Source: JBFHES01 sp041584015 (lineage in GTDB: Bacteria > Bacteroidota > Bacteroidia > Bacteroidales > M50B96). From it: DNA of 29,474 bases. Positions 24,194 to 29,474 of this stretch are shown one piece after another. Each line of letters begins with the position of its first letter. Position 1 is the first letter of the stretch. The DNA is taken from assembly GCA_041584015.1 (NCBI GenBank), contig JBFHES010000025.1, forward strand, positions 1 to 29,474. Direction: 5' to 3'. The notes under the pieces were generated by a model. The model was not told where the DNA came from. It was given only the letters and a program-made list of their open reading frames with translations, and made no database searches. A program made the translations under genes and the position numbers.

Positions 24194-25255
24194 ATGATAC
24201 AGATTAACGGAATTCAGCAATTGGGTGTAGGCGTGGAAAATGTTCACGACGGTTTCAAATGGTTTCGTCAGAACTTTGGGATGGACATTCTTGTATTCGA
24301 CGAAAAAGCGGTTGCTGAGCTAATGTTAGCCCATACTGATAACCAACCACGAGAACGACATGCCATTCTTGCGTTAAACATGCAGGGCGGTGGAGGTTTT
24401 GAAATCTGGCAACACTCAGGCAAAAAACCAGCCCTTCCGAGCTTCGAAATACAGTTAGGCGATTTGGGAATTTCAATTGGCAAAATTAAAAGTGCTAATA
24501 TTCAAAAAGCATATAACGAGTTTAAATTTAAAGGTCTGAATTTACTTACCAAGGTTTGCAATGATCCTGGTGGCAACCCACATTTCTATGTAAAAGACGG
24601 GTTCAATAATATTTGGGAGTTTGTAAACGAACAGGAGATATTCACAAAAACCAAAGCAACTAACGGAGGTATTTATGGTGCCGTAATTGGTGTTAAAAAT
24701 ATTGATGAGAGCTTAAAAGTATATCAGGATATTCTTGGTTACGATACCATTGTTTTTGATGAAGATGGAAAATTCCCGGACTTATCAGGAATACCCGGAG
24801 GAGAAAACAGCTTTCGCAGAATGCTCCTTAAAAAATCAGAAAAGGCAAATGGCGCCTTCAGTCCATTATTTGGACCAAGTGCCATTGAACTTGTTGAAGT
24901 AAGAGATAGAGAACCAAGGGACATATTTGAAGGAAGAATATGGGGAGATCCCGGCTTTATTCATTTATGCTTTGACATTAATGGTATGGATAAACTGCGG
25001 AAGTCTGTTAAATCGAAAGGCTTTCCATTCACAGTAGACAGTGCAGCTGCCATGGACACCTTCGACATGGGAGAAGCAGCCGGAAACTTTGCATACATTC
25101 AGGCACCCGAAGGCACCTTAATTGAATTTGTTGAAACACACAAAGTACCACTAATGAAAAAGCTAGGTTGGTACTTGAATTTGCGAAACCGAAAAGCAGG
25201 CCCTCTGCCAAACTGGATTTTAAAAATGTTTGCCATGAAAAGGGTGAAAAACTAA
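24194..25255 (+). CDS. Double-domain VOC family protein
   Basis: A 353-aa protein with two vicinal-oxygen-chelate (glyoxalase/dioxygenase fold) units, at about 1-150 (QQLGVGVENVHDGFKWFRQN; NPHFYVKDGFNNIWEFV) and about 155-320 (YGAVIGVKNIDESLKVYQDI; AYIQAPEGTLIEFVE). Acidic and histidine residues at strand ends could bind a metal, but I cannot assign the ligands. It is the last gene before a strong terminator and is linked to the SDR gene, so the two may act on one small molecule. The reaction is unknown. Confidence 0.82.
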   Translation: MIQINGIQQLGVGVENVHDGFKWFRQNFGMDILVFDEKAVAELMLAHTDNQPRERHAILALNMQGGGGFEIWQHSGKKPALPSFEIQLGDLGISIGKIKSANIQKAYNEFKFKGLNLLTKVCNDPGGNPHFYVKDGFNNIWEFVNEQEIFTKTKATNGGIYGAVIGVKNIDESLKVYQDILGYDTIVFDEDGKFPDLSGIPGGENSFRRMLLKKSEKANGAFSPLFGPSAIELVEVRDREPRDIFEGRIWGDPGFIHLCFDINGMDKLRKSVKSKGFPFTVDSAAAMDTFDMGEAAGNFAYIQAPEGTLIEFVETHKVPLMKKLGWYLNLRNRKAGPLPNWILKMFAMKRVKN

Positions 25256-25292
25256 TTGACCTACGTCATAAAAAAATATCATTAGATATTCC

Positions 25293-25324
25293 AAAAACCT
25301 CTCAACACAATATGAGAGGTTTTT
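25293..25324 (+). terminator. Terminator of the SDR/VOC operon
   Basis: AAAAACCTCTCA and TGAGAGGTTTTT form a perfect 12-bp stem over an 8-nt loop, and the T-rich tail continues with GTATTT. The A/T ends make it able to work in both directions. Confidence 0.9.
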
Positions 25325-25531
25325 GTATTTATTAACAGTAGCCTTCTTACAACAAATATTTAAGAATCGACGTTTACCAAAACACTTCTCATCCAGGAAT
25401 GGTCCTAACAAGCATAAGCCAATCCTAATATAGAACGATGGACAACTTCTTTCTCCGGAACCTTTGCCACTATTAGAACAGCCAGAACTTGCAGCTTTCA
25501 GCAAGACCAATTACATAAGGCATTTTAAAAC

Positions 25532-25545
25532 ATGATGTATATCAT
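25532..25545. promoter_or_regulatory. Possible Crp/Fnr-type operator (ATGAT-N4-ATCAT)
   Basis: The 5-bp arms ATGAT and ATCAT are separated by GTAT, the spacing of FNR-like sites (TTGAT-N4-ATCAA), with one change per arm. It lies about 170 nt ahead of the first gene of a respiratory set, a plausible but rather distant place. Confidence 0.3.
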
Positions 25546-25571
25546 ATTTCCTGTTGATAAAAACTTGCCAA

Positions 25572-25597
25572 CAACAGCGAGATAGCAACCATTTAAC
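25572..25597 (+). repeat. Shared repeat, copy B
   Basis: The bases match 12064-12092 (CAACAG, CGAGATAGC, CATTTAAC in order, with three gapped bases). The element here seems to go on into a bulged hairpin near 25625-25648, which copy A does not have. Confidence 0.45.
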
Positions 25598-25652
25598 GTG
25601 CGCCAATTGCTTATTTATTGTGAGGAGTCACGCTAGCGTTTCGTGCTCTAAA

Positions 25653-25689
25653 AACTTTTACCACCGTACTTTTATCAATAGTAAAAGTT
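25653..25689 (+). promoter_or_regulatory. Competing hairpins before the small membrane protein gene
   Basis: AACTTTTAC (25653-25661) and ACTTTTA (25668-25674) are direct repeats, and both can pair with GTAAAAGTT at 25681-25689. The two stems (9 bp and 7 bp) cannot form together. This could be a leader switch or simply repeat-derived DNA. TACTTTTA at 25667-25674 is also one base off a -7 element. Confidence 0.35.
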
Positions 25690-25714
25690 AAGTTTTAAAT
25701 TAAATTTTATCACA

Positions 25715-25933
25715 ATGGAAACAAACAGGCAAATCTTCTTAAAAAGCGTACTTCTTTTCACAACGGTAGCCTTCTTTACCTACCTGATTATTGTCGTACT
25801 AGGAATCCTAATGAATACACTTGGATTCACATGTTCATGTTTTAAATACATATCAATTGGAATAATGGCATTAGCTGCAGCTTTCTTCGGATACTGCTGG
25901 TATAATAGCTGTATGAAAAAAGATACAAATTAG
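25715..25933 (+). CDS. Small two-helix membrane protein with four cysteines
   Basis: A 72-aa protein that I do not recognise. Two hydrophobic helices lie at about 10-33 and 45-62. The loop between them holds CSC in GFTCSCFK, and the C-terminal end holds two more cysteines in GYCWYNSCMKK, so the four cysteines cluster near the two ends of the second helix. They could bind a metal, form disulfides, or carry a persulfide. It lies 102 nt ahead of the octaheme cytochrome on the same strand with no terminator between. It is a candidate accessory subunit of that system; this is inference from position only. Confidence 0.65.
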   Translation: METNRQIFLKSVLLFTTVAFFTYLIIVVLGILMNTLGFTCSCFKYISIGIMALAAAFFGYCWYNSCMKKDTN

Positions 25934-26035
25934 GAATAGCTCTTAGTCCGACATAAAGTATTTAAAATAGTGCAAACAAAGCCTCAGGTTTAAATATCTG
26001 AGTGCAGACAATATTCATCACTAAAACATGTACAA

Positions 26036-27637
26036 ATGCGCAAGTTAATTCCTGCAATATTAATGATATTGATTCCCAGTATCACTGCGGTAATCATTAT
26101 TCAACAAATGGAGAAACCACTCCTTCACCCTCCGAAAATGGACATAAGTCAGTTTGAGCATCAGCCAATTGTCGACCATTCCGAATTTGAAATACTACAG
26201 GGTGAATTCGATTCTGCTCAAGCTGTAACAATAGCATGCCTATCGTGCCACACCCACAGAGGAGCGGAAATAATGCAAACTGCTCACTGGAACTGGTCGC
26301 GAACCGAAGAGGTCGAAGGCAAAGGAGCTGTACCAATCGGCAAGAAAAACATTCTAAATAATTTTTGTATTGGCGTTTCGGGAAGCGAGGCTACCTGTAC
26401 CAGATGTCATATAGGTTATGGATGGGAAGACAAATCATTCGACTTTGCCAACCAAAATAATATCGACTGCCTGGTATGCCACGACAATTCCGGATCTTAT
26501 AAAAAAGGCAAAGGAATGGCAGGTTTACCTGACCCAAGTGTTGACCTTGCCTACGTATCACAAAATGTTGGTTTACCAAAAAAAGCTAATTGCGGTGTTT
26601 GCCATTTCTGGGGCGGCGGCGGCAACAATGTTAAACATGGCGACATGGAGATCGCATTACTGGATTGTAGTAAAGATGTAGATGTTCACATGGCTTCCGA
26701 CGGAATGGACATGAGTTGTACAGCTTGTCACACAGCAGAAAATCATAAACTAAAAGGTAAAGTTTATGCTTTATCATCAGAGAATAAAGACCGTGCAACT
26801 TGCGAGCAATGCCACACGGAGACACCGCACAAAGACAAACAATTAAACGAACACAATCTTCGAATTGCTTGCCAAACTTGCCATATTCCAGAATATGCAA
26901 AAGTAAATTCTACAAAGATGGTTTGGGACTGGGAAACAGCCGGTCAGTTAGACGATGATGGACACCCAATGCACTGGAACGACCAGGATGGCAATCATAA
27001 ATACTTAGCAATTAAAGGGACATTTATTTGGGACGATCATGTTAAACCAGAATATGCATGGTTTAACGGAAAAGCGAACCATCAATTAATTGAAGATAAA
27101 ATTGACACGGCAAACCTACCTCTTCAAATGAACACCTTATACGGTTCATATAAAGACAAAGGCGATAGCACCGGCTATGGTGTTTCAAAAATATGGCCGG
27201 TAAAGGTACACCGTGGTAAACAAATTTACGATAGCAAAAACCTTACACTCATCCAGCCAAAGTTATGGGACAAGGATAAAGGACAAGGAGCATATTGGAA
27301 AGACTTTGATTGGGATGTTGCATCTCAAAAAGGGATGGACTATGTTGGATTACCTTACTCTGGTGAATACGGTTTTGTGGAGACGGAAATGTACTGGCCA
27401 TTAAACCATATGGTATCGCCATCTGCAAAATCATTAGGCTGTAAAGATTGTCATACACGAGATAATGGCAGACTAGCAGGACTAGATGATTTCTACATGC
27501 CAGGCCGCGACCGCAGTGTAATGCTTGACGCTTCAGGTCATATTCTTATTCTACTTTCACTCATAGGTGTATTTGTGCATGCGATGTTACGTTTTACATC
27601 AGTGTTTAAACGAGAAAACAACCAGGCAAAGCATTAA
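26036..27637 (+). CDS. Octaheme c-type cytochrome, tetrathionate reductase (OTR) family
   Basis: A 533-aa multiheme protein with exactly eight CXXCH sites, starting at residues 68, 121, 145, 186, 228, 256, 279 and 469. Seven are clustered in 68-283 and the last is isolated near the C-terminus, the arrangement of the octaheme tetrathionate reductase family (Shewanella OTR). OTR enzymes reduce tetrathionate, and in vitro nitrite and hydroxylamine, at a heme with a lysine ligand; lysines at 156-159 are candidates here, but I cannot assign it. A helix at about 4-23 exports and may anchor it; a second helix at about 501-520 near the C-terminus could anchor it to the inner membrane. It is followed by a cytochrome b gene, so quinol is the likely electron source. 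The physiological substrate is unproved. Confidence 0.9.
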   Translation: MRKLIPAILMILIPSITAVIIIQQMEKPLLHPPKMDISQFEHQPIVDHSEFEILQGEFDSAQAVTIACLSCHTHRGAEIMQTAHWNWSRTEEVEGKGAVPIGKKNILNNFCIGVSGSEATCTRCHIGYGWEDKSFDFANQNNIDCLVCHDNSGSYKKGKGMAGLPDPSVDLAYVSQNVGLPKKANCGVCHFWGGGGNNVKHGDMEIALLDCSKDVDVHMASDGMDMSCTACHTAENHKLKGKVYALSSENKDRATCEQCHTETPHKDKQLNEHNLRIACQTCHIPEYAKVNSTKMVWDWETAGQLDDDGHPMHWNDQDGNHKYLAIKGTFIWDDHVKPEYAWFNGKANHQLIEDKIDTANLPLQMNTLYGSYKDKGDSTGYGVSKIWPVKVHRGKQIYDSKNLTLIQPKLWDKDKGQGAYWKDFDWDVASQKGMDYVGLPYSGEYGFVETEMYWPLNHMVSPSAKSLGCKDCHTRDNGRLAGLDDFYMPGRDRSVMLDASGHILILLSLIGVFVHAMLRFTSVFKRENNQAKH

Positions 27638-27727
27638 TCAATTATTGGACGAAGTTGTAAACCCTTTTCCCATTACCGGATAAATGGTTAATAACCCAAT
27701 CCTACAAATCAAATTAAACTATCGATA

Positions 27728-28501
27728 ATGAAAAAAGTATATCTATATCACGCATTTGAAAGATTCTGGCACTGGGGACAAACCTTATTGGTATTGGCGC
27801 TTATGATTACAGGATTTGAAATTCACAGCTCCTATGAATTAATAGGATACGACCTAGCCGTTCAGTGGCACAACTATGCAGCGTGGGCATTTATAGTATT
27901 GATTGTTTTTGCCATATTCTGGCATGTCTCAACCGATGCCTGGCAAAACTATGTTCCTACCATTAAGAACCTTAAAGCTCAACTCGAATTCTACCTATTT
28001 GGTATTTTCAGAGATGCACCTCACCCAACAAAGAAGCGTACCCTCTCGAAATTAAATCCACTACAGCGCATCATCTATCTTGGGCTAAAAGTACTAGTTA
28101 TTCCAGTTATGGTAGTTTCAGGATTGGTATATTATTTCTTCCATTATCCCTCAACAGGAATGGAGGTAGCATCACTTGAGCCAATTGCAATCATTCATAC
28201 TCTTGGCGCTTTTCTATTGCTCGCCTTTCTCATCGTTCATCTATATTTAATCACTACGGGCCATACTGTGTTTTCTAATCTAAACGCGATGGTAACCGGT
28301 TGGGAAACTATGGACGACGATGAAGTGAAAGAAATTATTGAAGAAGCCATAGAAGAAACCGGCCAGAAAGTAAGATCGAAACGAAGCAAAAAACAAGTAT
28401 CAAGAGAAGTTAAAGACATTGTTGCTGATGCTTTAACTGAAACAGAAAAAAAAGTAAGAAACAGCGAGTTAACCAGTCAGAAAAAAAACAATAAAAAATA
28501 A
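27728..28501 (+). CDS. Cytochrome b subunit with repeated charged tail
   Basis: A 257-aa integral membrane protein of the cytochrome b561/hydrogenase-b type. Four helices lie at about 15-32, 50-68, 115-138 and 153-176. Candidate heme ligands are H15 in FERFWHWGQ, H48 and H66, H157 in IIHTLGAF and H171 in LIVHLYL. It probably takes electrons from menaquinol and passes them to the octaheme protein encoded 90 nt upstream. Residues from about 195 to the end form a charged cytoplasmic tail with two related 17-residue units, 200-216 and 228-244 (VKEIIEEAIEETGQKVR and VKDIVADALTETEKKVR, 9 of 17 identical). I know no such tail in other members of the family. Confidence 0.88.
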   Translation: MKKVYLYHAFERFWHWGQTLLVLALMITGFEIHSSYELIGYDLAVQWHNYAAWAFIVLIVFAIFWHVSTDAWQNYVPTIKNLKAQLEFYLFGIFRDAPHPTKKRTLSKLNPLQRIIYLGLKVLVIPVMVVSGLVYYFFHYPSTGMEVASLEPIAIIHTLGAFLLLAFLIVHLYLITTGHTVFSNLNAMVTGWETMDDDEVKEIIEEAIEETGQKVRSKRSKKQVSREVKDIVADALTETEKKVRNSELTSQKKNNKK

Positions 28502-28506
28502 AACCC

Positions 28507-29025
28507 ATGAAAAACTTAATTACAAAGCTAGTGCTCATCGTAGTTATTGGAACACTTGCCTTTAGTGCATGTGATAAAAAAGATGCAATCTACAATGCTG
28601 ATATGTTTGTTGAAGATGCATTAATAACCAGCGAAGGCGTATCTGTAGAAGATGTAAAGAATATAATTGATACAGCAGAAATATATCTATTACTAGATGT
28701 TAGAGAAGCTCATGAACACAACCCGGGCTATATTCCGGGATCAGTCAACCTACCTCGTGGCATCATTGAATTTAATATTGGAAACGCAGCATACTGGGAA
28801 AGCATGTACCTGTATGAGCCATTAAAAACTGACTTGATTATCGTTTACTGCAAGAAAGGTAAGAGAGGCATTTTGGCAGCAGCAACCCTTAAAAAAATGG
28901 GTTACACCAATGTTAAATATCTCGATGGCGGTTTTAAGAAATGGGCATTGACCTACCCAAATGATTACGAGCGTAACGAGGAAGTTGGTGGACATGATAC
29001 CGGCGAAGAAGTTGGTGGTTGTTAA
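28507..29025 (+). CDS. Rhodanese-domain lipoprotein
   Basis: A 172-aa exported sulfurtransferase-like protein. The N-terminus has a signal and a lipobox-like end (LAFSAC, C22), so it is probably lipid-anchored on the periplasmic side or the outer membrane. The rhodanese domain spans about 43-155: LLLDVREAHEHNPGYIPGSV, then the active-site loop CKKGKRG with C115, then YLDGGFKKW. The six-residue loop CxxGxR fits a sulfurtransferase rather than a phosphatase. The C-terminus repeats EEVGG (158-162 and 167-171) and ends on a cysteine, C172. It starts five bases after the cytochrome b stop, so it is part of the octaheme operon and ties it to sulfane sulfur chemistry. Confidence 0.9.
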   Translation: MKNLITKLVLIVVIGTLAFSACDKKDAIYNADMFVEDALITSEGVSVEDVKNIIDTAEIYLLLDVREAHEHNPGYIPGSVNLPRGIIEFNIGNAAYWESMYLYEPLKTDLIIVYCKKGKRGILAAATLKKMGYTNVKYLDGGFKKWALTYPNDYERNEEVGGHDTGEEVGGC

Positions 29026-29040
29026 ATTAAGACAGAAGAT

Positions 29041-29054
29041 CCTAATTAATTAGG
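29041..29054. repeat. Perfect 14-bp palindrome CCTAATTAATTAGG
   Basis: A full palindrome without spacer lies between the rhodanese stop and the terminator. It could be a binding site or a chance AT palindrome. Confidence 0.4.
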
Positions 29055-29075
29055 GTAATTATGTTTGTTTGTTTG

Positions 29076-29109
29076 GAGGTAACCTATGCCGGGTTACCTC
29101 TGCTTTTTT
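29076..29109 (+). terminator. Terminator of the octaheme operon
   Basis: GAGGTAACC and GGTTACCTC form a perfect 9-bp stem over a 7-nt loop, followed by TGC and six Ts. It lies 50 nt after the rhodanese gene and closes the operon. Confidence 0.9.
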
Positions 29110-29257
29110 ACTCTCACAACCACGCCCCATATCCAACAACTATTTATACTATTCAACCACAACCCGCTCTCACACTAACGATAAACACCTCTACACCTGT
29201 ACTTTAATTTTGTAGATAATTTTCCTTTTCTATTTAGACACATATTAGAATATTTCA

Positions 29258-29265
29258 TACATTTG
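29258..29265 (+). promoter_or_regulatory. -7 promoter element of the last lipoprotein gene
   Basis: TACATTTG is an exact TAnnTTTG match; a TTAG stands 20 nt upstream in place of TTTG. Transcription would begin near 29271, leaving about 70 nt of leader before the ATG at 29344. A second match, TAATTTTG, lies at 29205-29212. The rest of 29110-29343 shows nothing else. Confidence 0.5.
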
Positions 29266-29343
29266 CGGCCGTTATGCATTTAGATTCATGTCGAATGCAA
29301 TAACTAAAGAATAAGAATTAAACCCTTTTTTTTGAGCATCGAT

Positions 29344-29474
29344 ATGAAAAACATTTCTATTCGCCTCTATATCGCGATGGCACTAATTTCCTTGTTGTTG
29401 AATATATCATGCGACGAAAAGGAGACCCACCAAATACCTCCAACAATAAGCATAAAAACTACTGATGGTTTTAC
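29344..29474 (+). CDS. Lipoprotein, N-terminal part only
   Basis: The gene runs off the end of the window. The visible 43 codons give a signal (MKNISIRLYIAMALISLLLN) and a lipobox ending ISC at residue 23, followed by DEKETHQIPPTISIKTTDGF, a usual start for Bacteroidota surface lipoproteins. PPTISI suggests a following immunoglobulin-like or beta domain, but too little is seen to name a family. Confidence 0.7.
   Translation, partial: MKNISIRLYIAMALISLLLNISCDEKETHQIPPTISIKTTDGF

Larger units (their letters stand above)
25325..25714. other. 390-nt leader region ahead of the octaheme gene set
   Basis: I see no convincing gene. A minus-strand open frame of 96 codons (25220-25510) overlaps the terminator and the VOC end and has no family character. 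The region contains the shared repeat at 25572-25597, a palindrome ATGAT-GTAT-ATCAT at 25532-25545, a bulged hairpin around 25625-25648 (GAGTCACG with CGTGCTC) and two competing hairpins at 25653-25689. Confidence 0.55.

Noticed and set aside
25257..25268. TGAC-CTAC-GTCA palindrome after the VOC stop as a regulator site
   Set aside because: It lies between a stop codon and a strong terminator, more than 440 nt from the next gene, so a role in initiation is unlikely.
25220..25510. Minus-strand open frame of 96 codons ahead of the octaheme set
   Set aside because: It overlaps the end of the VOC gene and the strong terminator on the other strand, and its sequence shows no family character.
25591..25693. 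Integron attC-like pair ATTTAAC and GTTAAGT, 103 bp apart
   Set aside because: The outer boxes fit RYYYAAC and GTTRRRY, but no complementary inner boxes are present, there is no integrase gene, and short degenerate boxes occur by chance.

Overview
The window is chromosomal DNA of low GC (by eye about 40%) from a member of the Bacteroidota, most likely a marine or sediment Marinilabiliales-type bacterium; the order is inference. Signs of the phylum are a GLPGLI-family protein, two proteins with carboxypeptidase-D-like regulatory domains (one joined to a TonB plug), a nuclease with a type IX secretion C-terminal sorting domain, a propeller-type LytS histidine kinase, and several copies of the Bacteroidota promoter (TTG or TTTG, about 20 nt, TAnnTTTG).

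Layout. 1-1923: AT-rich, repeat-bearing DNA around two small secreted-protein genes on the minus strand. 1924-5943: a minus-strand cell-envelope block with an ECF sigma factor, an overlapping membrane anti-sigma-like TPR protein, an overlapping exported carboxypeptidase-regulatory-domain protein, and a separate plug-only TonB-receptor-like protein. 6056-10274: housekeeping genes, mostly on the minus strand: radA, 6-phosphofructokinase with a pyrophosphate-type active site, and a PfkB-family (adenosine-kinase-like) sugar/nucleoside kinase, plus a plus-strand monoheme cytochrome c. 10412-10485: tRNA-Asn, after which everything is on the plus strand. 10776-13605: small accessory genes (DUF2200, DUF1801, DUF3817, one unknown exported protein) and a 640-nt gap without genes. 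13699-20868: T9SS nuclease, orphan hybrid sensor kinase, TolC and an HlyD-type adaptor. 20944-25255: tsaB, tadA, DUF1289, NlpC/P60 peptidase, SDR, and a double VOC protein.

25715-29025 is the most interesting part: a respiratory/sulfur gene set made of a 72-aa cysteine-bearing two-helix membrane protein, an octaheme c-type cytochrome of the tetrathionate-reductase (OTR) family, a four-helix b-type cytochrome with a charged repeated tail, and a lipoprotein rhodanese. The simplest reading is menaquinol to cytochrome b to a periplasmic octaheme reductase, with the rhodanese handling sulfane sulfur outside the inner membrane. A strong terminator follows, then the start of another lipoprotein gene that runs off the window.

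All functions come from motifs read by eye; no database search was run.
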